Shown one piece after another: positions 1 to 8,698 of a stretch of DNA of 54,044 nt. The notes beneath the pieces were generated by a model. The model worked only from the letters and a program-made list of their open reading frames with translations. It did no database searches and was not told the DNA's origin. The position numbers and the translations under genes were made by a program. The stretch is from Chloroflexota bacterium (lineage in GTDB: Bacteria; Chloroflexota; Anaerolineae; Anaerolineales; Villigracilaceae), in assembly GCA_016219545.1 (NCBI GenBank), contig JACRMH010000047.1, positions 1-54,044 of the forward strand, read 5' to 3'. Positions within the stretch are counted from its first letter, which is position 1. Every line of letters starts with the position of its first letter.

Positions 1-2
1 CT

Positions 3-1052
3 TTATTAAGTGCCGGGATTCCTTTTCAGGAAGATACGCTAACTCCCGAACCAACCGAAGATGAACTGGTGGCTGTGGAGGAAAGCGGTGAAGTTGAAGA
101 GCCGGAAATAGACCCGGCCCTCGACGATTATCTGGCCAACATTGATACCGACGATACGATTGGTCTATACCTTAAAGAGGTCAGCCGCGTACCGTTGTTG
201 ACGGCTGTCGAAGAAGTTCAACTGGCTCAACGTATCGAGCGCGGACGCTCCGCCCGCGAAGAACTTGCACAAGGCAGTGTTTCGCCAAAGCATCGGCTCG
301 AATTACGCCAGTCCATTGAAGACGGCTGGGCCGGACGCGAACACCTCATCACGGCCAACTCGCGCCTTGTGATCTCGGTTGCCAAAAAATATATGGGACG
401 CGGCGTGCCTTTCCTCGACTTGATCCAGGAAGGCAATATTGGTTTGATCCGCGCCACGAAAAAATTCGATTATCGCCGCGGACATAAATTTTCCACTTAT
501 GCTACCTGGTGGATCCGTCAGGCCGTGACCCGCGCCATCGCAGACCAGGGACGCACCATCCGTGTGCCGGTCCACATGGGCGACCAGATCAACAAACTCC
601 TGCGTGTGCAGCATCAACTCACGCAGAGACTCGGCCGCGAACCCAGCGTGGATGAATTAGCTGTGGCCCTGGATGTGCACCCTAAGAAGATCGAGAACAT
701 GATCCAGGTCGCACGGCGTCCGCTCTCACTGGAAACACCCACAGATGATGAAGAAGATTCTGTATTGGGCGATTTCATTGAAGACAATGACGCACCTCCG
801 CCTGATGAGACTGCGACATATAATCTCTTGCGTGAACATCTCGGCGAAGTATTGAACGGATTGCCGCCGCGTGAAGTCCGCATTTTGCAGTTGCGTTACG
901 GACTGCTCGATGGGCAGGCCTACACCCTCGAAGAAGTGGGACGCAAGATGGGCGTCACCCGTGAACGCGTGAGGCAGATCGAAGCGCAGGCGCTGAGCCG
1001 ATTGCGCCATCCGTCCATCCGCAGGAAATTGCGCGATTATCTGGGCGAGTAG
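3..1052 (+). CDS. rpoD: RNA polymerase sigma factor, RpoD/SigA type (5' truncated by window edge)
   Basis: This encodes the primary-type sigma-70 subunit that directs RNA polymerase to promoters. The frame is open right through the left edge, so the true start lies outside; a GTG at 69 is only an internal codon. Visible are region 1.2 (DDTIGLYLKEVSRVPLL), region 2 with the -10-recognition helix (DLIQEGNIGLIRATKKFD then FSTYATWWIRQA), region 3, and region 4 with the -35-recognition helix-turn-helix (LEEVGRKMGVTRERVRQIEA). The acidic stretch before region 1.2 fits the end of region 1.1. A perfect hairpin terminator follows the stop. Several candidate promoters in this window match TTGACA/TATAAT, as expected for such a factor. 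Whether it is the main sigma or a close paralogue cannot be decided from a partial gene. Confidence 0.93.
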   Translation, partial: LLSAGIPFQEDTLTPEPTEDELVAVEESGEVEEPEIDPALDDYLANIDTDDTIGLYLKEVSRVPLLTAVEEVQLAQRIERGRSAREELAQGSVSPKHRLELRQSIEDGWAGREHLITANSRLVISVAKKYMGRGVPFLDLIQEGNIGLIRATKKFDYRRGHKFSTYATWWIRQAVTRAIADQGRTIRVPVHMGDQINKLLRVQHQLTQRLGREPSVDELAVALDVHPKKIENMIQVARRPLSLETPTDDEEDSVLGDFIEDNDAPPPDETATYNLLREHLGEVLNGLPPREVRILQLRYGLLDGQAYTLEEVGRKMGVTRERVRQIEAQALSRLRHPSIRRKLRDYLGE

Positions 1053-1059
1053 AAACTTC

Positions 1060-1095
1060 AAACCCATCCCATTAAAATGGGATGGGTTTTATTTT
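1060..1095 (+). terminator. Rho-independent terminator of the sigma factor gene
   Basis: A perfect 14-bp inverted repeat (1060-1073 with 1076-1089, AAACCCATCCCATT arm) is followed by TTTATTTT. It starts 7 bases after the sigma-factor stop. It also covers the upstream ATG at 1077, which argues against that ATG being the start of the next gene. Confidence 0.9.
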
Positions 1096-1109
1096 GTCCG
1101 GTGAACATC

Positions 1110-2000
1110 ATGAAAACAAAATTCTTTCCATACATCGCGCTCGCCGTCGGAATTAGCGCACTCAGCCTATCGGCCATGTTCGTGCGTTGGGCGGAAGCGC
1201 CGGGTCCTATCACTGGTTTCTATCGTCTTTTGATCTCCACGATCCTGCTCACCCCATTATTTCTTCGGCAACAAAGAAAACTTGAGCCCATCGATAAAAA
1301 ATACCTGATCTTTCCAGTATTGGCAGGGGTGCTCACCGCATTCGATTTTGCATTTTGGAATTCGTCTCTAAAATTCACCACCGCCGCCAACGCGACCCTG
1401 CTAGGGAACACCTCTCCTTTATGGGTGGCCTTGTTCGCGCTCTTTATCTTCCGTGAAAAATTACGCGGCATTTTTTGGTTCGGACTCATCCTCGCGCTGA
1501 CAGGTGCGGCCTTCGTCATGGGCAGCGACTTCCTGCGGCACCCCACCCTTGGTCTCGGCGACCTGATGGCAAGCACTGCCGCGATCTTTTATGCATCCTA
1601 TCAACTCACCACCCAGCGCGGACGAAAATACATTGACCCGTTCCGTTACACATGGATGGTCGGCGTAAGCGCCACCATTGCCATGTTCATTATGAATATT
1701 GTATTGGGCAATTCATTCAGCGGCTATCCCGCTCAAACATGGGTCATCTTTTTTGTCACGGCCGTCGTCTCGCAAATGATCGGGTATCTTGCCATTACGT
1801 ATGCACTCGGTCACTTGCCCGCATCCGTTGTCTCACCCACTCTGATCGGACAACCCATCCTGACCGCTGTGTTGGCCATCCCCATGCTTCATGAAATTCC
1901 AAACACCATGCAATGGATCGGCGGTGCCATCGCGCTGGCCGGGATCTATATTGTCAATCAGTCACATTTGCAAAAACAGAGTGAAATACCGAACGCTTGA
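1110..2000 (+). CDS. EamA/DMT-family transporter (drug/metabolite exporter type)
   Basis: A polytopic inner-membrane protein of about 296 residues with two EamA repeats and about ten hydrophobic segments, the usual DMT layout. Repeat 1 begins at the N terminus (FFPYIALAVGISALSLSAMF) and repeat 2 after the glycine-rich stretch near the middle (LGDLMASTAAIFYASYQL). Members export small metabolites or amino acids; the substrate cannot be read from sequence. I chose the ATG at 1110 because the longer frame (ATG 1077) begins inside the preceding terminator hairpin; a weak GGTGA lies just upstream. It stands alone between a terminator and an unrelated gene. Confidence 0.85.
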   Translation: MKTKFFPYIALAVGISALSLSAMFVRWAEAPGPITGFYRLLISTILLTPLFLRQQRKLEPIDKKYLIFPVLAGVLTAFDFAFWNSSLKFTTAANATLLGNTSPLWVALFALFIFREKLRGIFWFGLILALTGAAFVMGSDFLRHPTLGLGDLMASTAAIFYASYQLTTQRGRKYIDPFRYTWMVGVSATIAMFIMNIVLGNSFSGYPAQTWVIFFVTAVVSQMIGYLAITYALGHLPASVVSPTLIGQPILTAVLAIPMLHEIPNTMQWIGGAIALAGIYIVNQSHLQKQSEIPNA

Positions 2001-2063
2001 AATTTTCCAAGTGCAACTATATACTATCGAAAGAGACATCTATTCCAGCATAAGGAGACCGAT

Positions 2064-2969
2064 ATGCAACTCGATGCCATCCTAGAAGTCGCCATCGGAC
2101 TGGTTGTAACCTGGTTGATCATCAGCATGGCAACCAGCCAGTTTCAGGAAGCGATCATCGAAATAATCAATTTGCGCTCGTCGTTCATGGAAGCGCGGCT
2201 TCAAGAAATGTTCAAAGATCCCACCCTGGTGACGCAATTCTACAAACACCCCTTAATTGAATCCCTCGCCGCCAAAACGATCTGGGGAACAAAGCGCCGG
2301 CCGAGCCAGATTCCAAATCAAATATTTGCCAAGGCTGCCGTTGATGTCTTCCTGAATGCGGGTCATGGCGTAAATGACATCCCTGCAGGAACAATGAGCC
2401 TTGAAGTGATGAACCAAAGTATTCAGGAAAGCTTGAAGTTTAAAAACAACAAGAATCAAGTCTTTGCGCGGACTTTAAAATACCTCATCCCTAAAATGGA
2501 TGAAGGAACCGCAGCCGTGGAGACGAAACTTTCCGAATACCGTGAAAACGTGGAAACCTGGTTCGATACCACCATGGCACAAGCGACGGTATTATATAGA
2601 AAGTATGCCGCTCTCATTGCCTTGGGTATCGGTTTTGTGATCGCCCTGATCTTCAACGTCGACTCAATCGCGGTGATCAATCACCTTTGGCGTGACCCAA
2701 CCTTACGTCAGGCAATCGTCGCGCAGGCCGGGAACATCAACCCGGAAGAGAGTTTCAGCGTCACCGCCATTCAGGATAAATTAAGTGCCTTGTCCCTGCC
2801 GGTTGGCTGGAATGACAGCGCCACACCTACAACCCTCGACGGCTGGACTCTCAAATTCATCGGGATCTTACTGACCGGTTCAGCCGCATCCCTGGGCGCG
2901 CCTTTCTGGTTCGACATGTTAAACAAAATGCTTGGCTTGAAATCAGGGAAAGATACGAAGAAAGAATAA
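2064..2969 (+). CDS. Unknown membrane protein, three predicted transmembrane segments
   Basis: I do not recognise a named family. The 301-residue product has an N-terminal hydrophobic helix (about residues 6-24) running into an amphipathic stretch, then a soluble region of about 150 residues, a second hydrophobic segment near 180-200 (ALIALGIGFVIALIFNV), another soluble loop, and a third near 266-284 (FIGILLTGSAASLGAPFWF). The final residues are lysine-rich, suggesting a cytoplasmic tail. A strong AAGGAG ribosome site precedes the ATG, and a hairpin terminator follows the stop, so it is probably a single-gene transcript. No catalytic motif is visible. Confidence 0.75.
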   Translation: MQLDAILEVAIGLVVTWLIISMATSQFQEAIIEIINLRSSFMEARLQEMFKDPTLVTQFYKHPLIESLAAKTIWGTKRRPSQIPNQIFAKAAVDVFLNAGHGVNDIPAGTMSLEVMNQSIQESLKFKNNKNQVFARTLKYLIPKMDEGTAAVETKLSEYRENVETWFDTTMAQATVLYRKYAALIALGIGFVIALIFNVDSIAVINHLWRDPTLRQAIVAQAGNINPEESFSVTAIQDKLSALSLPVGWNDSATPTTLDGWTLKFIGILLTGSAASLGAPFWFDMLNKMLGLKSGKDTKKE

Positions 2970-2988
2970 ATGAATTCTGCTGAACAAA

Positions 2989-3030
2989 GACCCCAAAGGA
3001 CAGCCAAACCAGGAAACCTTTGGGGTCTCT
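2989..3030 (+). terminator. Hairpin terminator after the unknown membrane protein gene
   Basis: The 11-bp arms GACCCCAAAGG (2989-2999) and CCTTTGGGGTC (3017-3027) enclose a 17-base loop. The run after the stem (TCTTCATTGTT) is only moderately T-rich, so termination may be incomplete. Confidence 0.6.
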
Positions 3031-3034
3031 TCAT

Positions 3035-3043
3035 TGTTATAAT
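3035..3043 (+). promoter_or_regulatory. Extended -10 element just upstream of rarA
   Basis: TGTTATAAT matches an extended -10 (TGn-TATAAT). The start codon at 3050 lies only 6 bases downstream, so initiation 6-8 bases after the -10 would yield a leaderless or nearly leaderless rarA mRNA. No good -35 hexamer and no Shine-Dalgarno sequence is visible. Compare the similar element at 42896. Confidence 0.55.
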
Positions 3044-3049
3044 CAAATC

Positions 3050-4459
3050 ATGTCTCAAGACCTCTTCGACCACGCCATGCACGAGCGATTAAAAAGTGAA
3101 GCGCCCCTCGCCGCGCGGATGCGTCCGCGCACGCTGGATGAATACATCGGACAGGAACATATCGTGGGCGAAGGCAAACTTCTGCGGCGCGCCATCGAAG
3201 CCGACAAACTCTTTTCGTCCATCATTTTATGGGGGCCGCCCGGCACAGGCAAGACCACGCTCGCACAGGTCGTCGCCAATACCACCAAGAGTCACTTCAC
3301 CACCATCTCCGCCATCCTTGCAGGCAAAGCGGATCTGCGCGTCGTCATTGACGAGTCGCTTGAACGCCGAAGACTGCATAACATCCGCACCATTCTTTTT
3401 GTGGATGAAGTCCACCGTTGGAACAAAGCCCAGCAAGATGCCCTCCTGCCCCACGTTGAAAACGGGACCTTTACCCTGATCGGTGCGACGACGGAGAATC
3501 CATACTTTGAAGTCATCAAGGCTCTGATCTCGCGCTCGCGTGTTTTTCAATTAAGAAATTTGAATCAAACCGAGACCGGAATACTCATTGACCGCGCCCT
3601 GACCGACAAGGAACGCGGCTACGGAAATAAACGCATCACACTTGACCTGGATGCCCGCTCCCATTTAATTGAAGTTTCCTCAGGCGACGCAAGGAACGCC
3701 TTGAACGCCATCGAGCTTGCAGTGGAATCCACCGCACCGGATAAAGAAGGCGTTATTCACGTTACTTTGGATGTGGCACAGGAATCCATTCAGCGCCGCG
3801 CTGTGCTTTATGACAAGGACGGTGACGCGCACTACGATACCATCAGCGCCTTCATCAAATCCGTGCGCGGAAGCGACCCGGACGCCGCTTTATACTGGCT
3901 TGCAAAAATGATCTATGCGGGTGAAGACCCAAAATTCATTTTGCGCCGATTGATCATTCTGGCCGGCGAAGATATTGGGCTGGCCGACCCGATGGGACTG
4001 GTGGTTGCCAATTCAGCAGCACAGGCATTTGATTACATTGGCTTGCCCGAAGGAATTTTCCCCATCGCCGAAGCCACGCTTTACCTTGCCACTGCGCCAA
4101 AATCCAATAGCGCTGTTGCATACTTCAAAGCAATGAAGAAGATCGAAGAAGAAGGACAAGTCTCCGTGCCGCGCCACCTTGCGGACGGCAATCGCGATGC
4201 CGCTGCCACTGGTCAAGGCAAGGATTATGTTTATCCGCACGATGAAGAAGGTCACTTCACGCCGCAGCAATATCTGCCGAAGAGATTATTGGGCACATAT
4301 TTTTATGCGCCATCACAAGAGGGCTATGAATCACAAGTCACAGCACGCCTGGAAATGTGGCGCGAGGCCCAGCGCAAGGCATTAGGCATAGAACGCCGGG
4401 AAGATGTCCCTGCGATGAGCGAAGATGAAATTAAAGAGATGAAGAGGAAGATAAAGTAA
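3050..4459 (+). CDS. rarA: Replication-associated recombination protein A (RarA/MgsA), AAA+ ATPase
   Basis: RarA is a cytoplasmic AAA+ ATPase related to clamp loaders and RuvB that acts at stalled replication forks. The product of about 469 residues shows Walker A (GPPGTGKTT), Walker B ([20 protein letters not shown]), the sensor-1 region (LIGATTENP) and the C-terminal tetramerisation domain ([39 protein letters not shown] type), all characteristic of the family. The ATG at 3050 ([10 protein letters not shown]) is preferred over the ATG at 3020, which lies in the preceding terminator; an extended -10 six bases upstream suggests leaderless translation. Length and motifs look normal. Confidence 0.93.
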   Translation: MSQDLFDHAMHERLKSEAPLAARMRPRTLDEYIGQEHIVGEGKLLRRAIEADKLFSSIILWGPPGTGKTTLAQVVANTTKSHFTTISAILAGKADLRVVIDESLERRRLHNIRTILFVDEVHRWNKAQQDALLPHVENGTFTLIGATTENPYFEVIKALISRSRVFQLRNLNQTETGILIDRALTDKERGYGNKRITLDLDARSHLIEVSSGDARNALNAIELAVESTAPDKEGVIHVTLDVAQESIQRRAVLYDKDGDAHYDTISAFIKSVRGSDPDAALYWLAKMIYAGEDPKFILRRLIILAGEDIGLADPMGLVVANSAAQAFDYIGLPEGIFPIAEATLYLATAPKSNSAVAYFKAMKKIEEEGQVSVPRHLADGNRDAAATGQGKDYVYPHDEEGHFTPQQYLPKRLLGTYFYAPSQEGYESQVTARLEMWREAQRKALGIERREDVPAMSEDEIKEMKRKIK

Positions 4460-4465
4460 TCAAGA

Positions 4466-4538
4466 TGTGTAGCCGACGTTCTCTAACGTCGGCGGATTGC
4501 GCATCATCATATCGGCGCTAGAGAGCGCCGACTACACA
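4466..4538. repeat. Pair of REP-like palindromes in opposite orientation
   Basis: Two short hairpins lie between rarA and the RAYT gene. The first is TGTGTAG followed by CCGACGTT-CTCT-AACGTCGG (stem 4473-4480 with 4485-4492). The second is TCGGCGCT-AGAG-AGCGCCGA (4512-4519 with 4524-4531) followed by CTACACA. The second is an inverted copy of the first: flank TGTGTAG/CTACACA and loop CTCT/AGAG are conserved while stems vary with compensation. This is the layout of a REP doublet (BIME) next to its transposase. Confidence 0.8.
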
Positions 4539-4574
4539 CACAAACTACACACGCAAACCCCAAAAAGGTGAATC

Positions 4575-5114
4575 ATGACAGAAAAGCGTTATCGCATAGA
4601 TGGTTCAATTTACTATATCACCAGCGTGACTTACAACCGCTTGAAACTTTTCACCCAACCTTCATTTATCATACTAATCATTGACAGTCTGAATTATTAT
4701 CGTTACCAATATTCCTGCAAAATTATCGGCTATGTCATTATGCCAGACCACATCCACCTGCTGATTTTGCCTCAAGAAGAAAAAGCAGTAACTGATTTTA
4801 TGCGGGATTTCAAAAGATTCACATCAGGACGTATCACAAGACAGGCAAAGGTAGAAGGAAAGACCGAATTGGTAAAAACATTCGAATCTGCTGGTACTGA
4901 AACGGAGCGCGCCGATTACAAAGTATGGCAGGACAGTTTTTGGGAGCAGAGTGTTTATACTGAAAAGTTTCTAAAGCAAAAATTGGATTACATACATCTA
5001 AATCCAGTAAGGGCCGGGATCGTTGAATCCGCCGGGGATTACCTGTATTCGAGTTATCGAAATTACTTCCTCAATGATAATCAACTTATGGAAATAGATA
5101 CTCATTGGGGTTGA
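4575..5114 (+). CDS. REP-associated tyrosine transposase (RAYT, Y1 transposase family)
   Basis: RAYTs are single-domain HUH/Y1 nucleases related to IS200/IS605 TnpA that cut REP sequences. The 179-residue product has the HUH motif in MPDHIHLLI, the helix DFMRDFKRFTSGRI expected to follow it, and the family C-terminal signature (YIHLNPVRAGIVE then DYLYSSYRNY). A catalytic tyrosine is expected in the middle helix, where WEQSVYTEKFLKQKLDYIHLN is compatible. An AAGGTG ribosome site precedes the ATG. It is bracketed by three palindromes sharing the CTACAC flank and AGAG loop, probably its substrates. No accessory IS genes are present, as usual for RAYTs, which are normally single-copy and vertically kept. 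Confidence 0.9.
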   Translation: MTEKRYRIDGSIYYITSVTYNRLKLFTQPSFIILIIDSLNYYRYQYSCKIIGYVIMPDHIHLLILPQEEKAVTDFMRDFKRFTSGRITRQAKVEGKTELVKTFESAGTETERADYKVWQDSFWEQSVYTEKFLKQKLDYIHLNPVRAGIVESAGDYLYSSYRNYFLNDNQLMEIDTHWG

Positions 5115-5118
5115 AAGC

Positions 5119-5143
5119 TGGCGCTAGAGAGCGCCAACTACAC
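5119..5143. repeat. Third REP-like palindrome, downstream of the RAYT gene
   Basis: TGGCGCT-AGAG-AGCGCCA (5119-5125 with 5130-5136) is followed by ACTACAC. It has the same orientation, loop and flank as the copy at 4512-4538, with a compensatory change at the stem base (TCGG/CCGA becomes TGG/CCA). Confidence 0.8.
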
Positions 5144-5172
5144 GACACAACGATTACACAACAAAGGAAAAC

Positions 5173-5802
5173 ATGCCAACCTTATTACTCATCCGTCACG
5201 GCGAAAACGATTTTGTCAAAACCAGCAAAATGGCGGGACGTCTGCCCGGGGTTCATCTCAATGAACGCGGACAGAAGCAGGCTGAGGCGTTAGGCGAAGC
5301 GTTGAAGGATGTCCCGCTCAAGGCCATTTATTCAAGTCCGCTGGAAAGGGCCATGGAAACCGCGGCGCCGATCGCATCCGCGCGAAAGCTGCAGATCATT
5401 CAGGAACCTGACCTGCTGGATGCGGACATTGGGAAATGGCAGGGCAAATCATGGAAGGTTTTACGCTTAACAAAAGTATGGAAGATCGTGCAGCACTCCC
5501 CTTCCCGCTTTCGTTTTCCTGACGGCGAGTCCTTCCCGGAAATGCAGACGCGCATTGCGAATGTGCTTGAACGGATCATCGCCAGACATAAAAAGCCACA
5601 AGACATTGTAGCGGTCGTCTTTCACGCGGACCCGATCAAGGTTGCCATATCCCATTTTCTTGGATTACCGCTGGATCATTTTCAACGGCTGAGCTGTGAT
5701 ACCGGCTCTTTGAGCGCGATATATGTAAATGAGTCAGGCACAAACCTGGTCAAGTTGAATCAACGCCCGCCTTTTGATTTTCTAAAAAGTAAGGCAAAAT
5801 AA
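5173..5802 (+). CDS. Histidine phosphatase family protein (phosphoglycerate-mutase-like)
   Basis: A cytoplasmic 209-residue member of the histidine phosphatase superfamily, which transfers phosphate through an active-site histidine. The N-terminal RHG motif (LLIRHGEN) supplies that histidine, followed by the SSPLERAMETA motif with its arginine and the later histidine in VVFHADPIKVAISHF, where the more usual form is SHG. Length fits small CobC/GpmB-like phosphatases. An AAAGGA site precedes the ATG. Substrate is unknown; these enzymes often act on phosphosugars or nucleotides and rarely prove to be true mutases. Confidence 0.85.
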   Translation: MPTLLLIRHGENDFVKTSKMAGRLPGVHLNERGQKQAEALGEALKDVPLKAIYSSPLERAMETAAPIASARKLQIIQEPDLLDADIGKWQGKSWKVLRLTKVWKIVQHSPSRFRFPDGESFPEMQTRIANVLERIIARHKKPQDIVAVVFHADPIKVAISHFLGLPLDHFQRLSCDTGSLSAIYVNESGTNLVKLNQRPPFDFLKSKAK

Positions 5803-5851
5803 GTCAAAGATAACTGCACGCAACCGCAATTCTCAACCGCAGGAGGATGAA

Positions 5852-6898
5852 ATGAATCTAGATGCATATAAAGGACTTGCAAGACAATTGGATGCCCTGC
5901 CGAACAGGTTCCCGCCGACTGACGATGGCAAGGAATTAATTCTGCTGGCAAAACTATTCACGCCCGAAGAAGCGGAACTCGCTGCGCTGTTGACACCTGC
6001 ACTCGAAACGGTGGAGGAGATCGCAGCCCGAACGGGCAGAGCCTCGTCAGAATTGCGGGACCAGCTCAAAGGAATGTCGAAGCGCGGTTTGATCGAGGTC
6101 GGAAAGAAAGACGGCGCACTCGGCTTCAAATTGCTTCCCTTTGTTGTCGGCATCTATGAGAATCAAGTTGCCACAATAGATGCCGAACTTGCCCGTCTGT
6201 TCGAGGATTATTTCAAGAGCGGTTTTGGAAAAATGTTGAGCATAAAGCCGCAAGTCCATCGAGTTATTCCAGTCAATGAAACTGTCCGCAATTCGATGGA
6301 AGTGCGCCCCTTCGAGAGTGCGTCGGAGATCGTCAATTCCATGCAGGCGTGGGGCGTGCAGGATTGCATTTGCCGCAAACAAAAAGCGCTGATCGGTGAG
6401 GGCTGTGAACATCCCGTGGACGTGTGCATGGTCATGGCTCCGCGCGCGAATGTGTTCGATACACATCCTTTCATCCGCCCTTTGACTCACGATGAAGCCA
6501 TGCGAACCTTGCGCCGTGCCGCTGAAGCGGGACTGGTGCATTCGGTCAGCAACAGCACAGAAGGCATGTATTACATCTGCAATTGTTGTACCTGTTCATG
6601 CGGAATATTGCGCGGCATGGCCGAGTTGGGGATTGCCAACGTGGTGGCAAGTTCGGCCTTCGTCAATCAAGTAGACGAAGCGATCTGCAACGGATGCGAG
6701 GACTGCATTTCTTCGTGTCAATTCAAGGCGCTTTCGATGGATGGTTTGCTGGCTACAGTGCACAGAGTGCGCTGTACCGGCTGCGGCGTGTGTGTATTAG
6801 TGTGTTCAACAGGCGCACTCGGGTTGACGCGAAGACCGGAAGAAGAAGTACTCCCCATACCGCAATCCTATGCGGATTGGAAAGCTCAACGTATCTGA
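5852..6898 (+). CDS. Winged-helix/4Fe-4S ferredoxin-type protein
   Basis: The 348-residue product combines an N-terminal region that reads like a winged helix-turn-helix (about residues 30-90, ALLTPALETVEEIAARTGRA) with a cysteine-rich C-terminal half. The cysteines include DCICRKQ near 172, NCCTCSCG near 244, and two canonical ferredoxin clusters, CNGCEDCISSCQFKA and CTGCGVCVLVCSTGA. It probably binds two [4Fe-4S] clusters plus perhaps a third. Such proteins serve as electron-transfer or redox-sensing modules; whether this one binds DNA is open. A strong AGGAGG ribosome site precedes the ATG. It converges on the diguanylate cyclase gene downstream. Confidence 0.8.
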   Translation: MNLDAYKGLARQLDALPNRFPPTDDGKELILLAKLFTPEEAELAALLTPALETVEEIAARTGRASSELRDQLKGMSKRGLIEVGKKDGALGFKLLPFVVGIYENQVATIDAELARLFEDYFKSGFGKMLSIKPQVHRVIPVNETVRNSMEVRPFESASEIVNSMQAWGVQDCICRKQKALIGEGCEHPVDVCMVMAPRANVFDTHPFIRPLTHDEAMRTLRRAAEAGLVHSVSNSTEGMYYICNCCTCSCGILRGMAELGIANVVASSAFVNQVDEAICNGCEDCISSCQFKALSMDGLLATVHRVRCTGCGVCVLVCSTGALGLTRRPEEEVLPIPQSYADWKAQRI

Positions 6899-6911
6899 GG
6901 CTTCGCGTCTT

Positions 6912-6937
6912 TGTGTCTTTGCGTTAGAAAAGACACA
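6912..6937. terminator. Small hairpin between convergent genes
   Basis: TGTGTCTTT (6912-6920) pairs with AAAGACACA (6929-6937) around an 8-base loop in the 73-base gap between convergent genes. It lacks a clear T-run, so a terminator role is only a guess; the sequence also reads like a decayed CTTTGTGTCTTTGCG-type repeat. Confidence 0.35.
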
Positions 6938-6971
6938 TCCCAAAACAAAAAAACATGAATAGGGAATGACT

Positions 6972-8591
6972 TTATTCTGCCAGAATGACTTGATTACTTC
7001 CCTGTCGTTTCGCAATATACATGGCCTGGTCGGCAGCTTCGCTCAAGGAAGCAACATTCTGATATTTGGGGAAGGAAGCCAGTCCACAACTTAACGTGGT
7101 TGTAAACTCATTTCCCATACTGGAATGGCGCACCAGAGAAAACGCCTCGCGCAGGTCGTTAAGGATCCGCAAAGCGGCGGTTTCATCCGTATTCGGCATG
7201 ACGATAACAAACTCATCCCCCCCATAACGACCTACAATATCACTTTGACGAAGCCGGCGCGTGAATAAATGAGAGAGCGCCTTTAGCACCCGGTCACCGG
7301 CAGCGTGACCATGAGAATCGTTAACCTTTTTGAAACTGTCAATATCAACCATGGCAAAAGTTAGCGGCTGGTTGCTTCGGGACGAACGTGCGATCTCCTG
7401 CCCAAGACGATTACGGATGCTTGTATGATTAAACAAACCGGTCAGGCTGTCGCGCAGCATCAGCTCACGCAACTGGCGGTAACGTTCAATACGCGATGTG
7501 ACCGAAGAGATCAAATGGTCGGGCTTGATGGGTTTGGTCAGGAAATCGTCGCCTCCCAAACCAATGGCGGCGAGTTGTTTTTCACGGTTGGTTTCCGCAG
7601 AGAGGTAGACAATGGGCAGGCTGACGAAAGCTTTCATCTGGCGAATGACCTGGGCTAATTCCAATCCTGTACATTCGGGCATATATAGATCAAGCAGGAT
7701 CAGATCGGGGAGGAACTCTTCGATCGCGCGCAAGATATCAAGAGGATTGGTAACGATCTGGGAATAAATACCGGCTGTCTTCAAGTAACCGGCATTGAAC
7801 ATCGCCTGCGCCTCGGAGTCGTCAACGATCAACACGCGGTACGGCTCTGTTTCTTCAGAGACGATCACCTTATCGAGCGCATCCACCAAAGCGCTGACAT
7901 CCACCGGCTTTACAAAATAATTCTTTCCCCCGGCGCGAATCGCCTGCAAACGGGCAGACACATCATCACGAACAGACAGGAAGATAACAGGAAGAAGGTT
8001 ATTATGTTCCGCCTGCAAAATTTGTATGGCCTCTATCCCCGCCAGTTCGCCTTCGGGGAACATGATATCCATCAAGATCGCGGCAGGAATTTCGTTGAGC
8101 AACGCGGCACGCAGATCGTCCAAATGAGAAAATGTCCGGATGCTGTATCCAAAATGATTCATTTGGGAAGAAAGCGCATCACTCAGGACCGGGTCGTCAT
8201 CCGCCAGATAGATCAAACTGGCAGAGCGCGCCTCGTGTAAAGATGGGGTGGTTTTAGCCGGATGGAAAACGTAGCGCCACTCACTCGCTTCATCGAAGAC
8301 ACGCGCATCCATTTCAATGAACAAGACCGAAACAAGTTTTTCAAGGGCAGCCAAATCCTGGAAGCCCGGCTGCCTGAGATGACTCTCAACTAGGTGCGCG
8401 GCATTACCGATGCGGAGATATCCAACCGTCAACGCAGCGCCGGCCAATCGATGAGAAGCATTGAGCAGCGCAGTGCGGTCCTTTTCCTCCCAAGACTTTG
8501 AGGAATACAGAGCTTTCCACGCAGCTTCAATTTGCTGCCGGTCTTCGGCAAGCTGTTCCAAAAATACATCCTGAATTTCCTGGTCGGTCAT
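6972..8591 (-). CDS. Hpt-REC-REC-GGDEF response regulator, diguanylate cyclase
   Basis: The 539-residue cytoplasmic protein would synthesise cyclic-di-GMP from two GTP under phosphorelay control. Domains in order: an Hpt-like domain (H47 in NASHRLAGAALTVG), a first receiver (LIYLADDDP, phospho-acceptor Asp in ILMDIMFPEG near 175), a second receiver (VLIVDDSEA, Asp in LILLDLYMPE near 300), and a GGDEF domain with intact YGGDEF near 456. An RxxD inhibitory site (RQSD) sits five residues before GGDEF, so product inhibition is likely. There is no EAL domain. It is a single gene facing away from its neighbours; its partner kinase is not adjacent, although the kinase at 17054 is a candidate. The AGAGAGGGC before the ATG supports the start. 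Confidence 0.93.
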   Translation of the reverse strand: MTDQEIQDVFLEQLAEDRQQIEAAWKALYSSKSWEEKDRTALLNASHRLAGAALTVGYLRIGNAAHLVESHLRQPGFQDLAALEKLVSVLFIEMDARVFDEASEWRYVFHPAKTTPSLHEARSASLIYLADDDPVLSDALSSQMNHFGYSIRTFSHLDDLRAALLNEIPAAILMDIMFPEGELAGIEAIQILQAEHNNLLPVIFLSVRDDVSARLQAIRAGGKNYFVKPVDVSALVDALDKVIVSEETEPYRVLIVDDSEAQAMFNAGYLKTAGIYSQIVTNPLDILRAIEEFLPDLILLDLYMPECTGLELAQVIRQMKAFVSLPIVYLSAETNREKQLAAIGLGGDDFLTKPIKPDHLISSVTSRIERYRQLRELMLRDSLTGLFNHTSIRNRLGQEIARSSRSNQPLTFAMVDIDSFKKVNDSHGHAAGDRVLKALSHLFTRRLRQSDIVGRYGGDEFVIVMPNTDETAALRILNDLREAFSLVRHSSMGNEFTTTLSCGLASFPKYQNVASLSEAADQAMYIAKRQGSNQVILAE

Positions 8592-8669
8592 GGCGCCCTC
8601 TCTTTAGCGGAGAATAAAGTCAGGTTTTCATCCACAAAACTATTTTACACTCTTTCCCCGGTAAATAAG

Positions 8670-8694
8670 CAGGTCACGCATAATGCGTGACCTG
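8670..8694 (-). terminator. Hairpin ending the minus-strand M20 unit
   Basis: CAGGTCACGC (8670-8679) pairs perfectly with GCGTGACCTG (8685-8694) around ATAAT. It lies 5 bases beyond the stop of the fusion gene on the minus strand. The same AGGTCACG core forms the terminator at 46545-46585, so these terminators may derive from a repeat family. Confidence 0.7.
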
Positions 8695-8698
8695 AAAA

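Noticed and set aside
69..71. GTG at 69 as the start of the sigma factor
   Set aside because: The frame stays open and keeps an acidic region-1.1-like composition back to the first codon at 3, so the gene begins before the window.
1077..1109. Upstream ATG (1077) for the EamA transporter
   Set aside because: It lies inside the perfect terminator hairpin of the previous gene and adds residues unlike the family.
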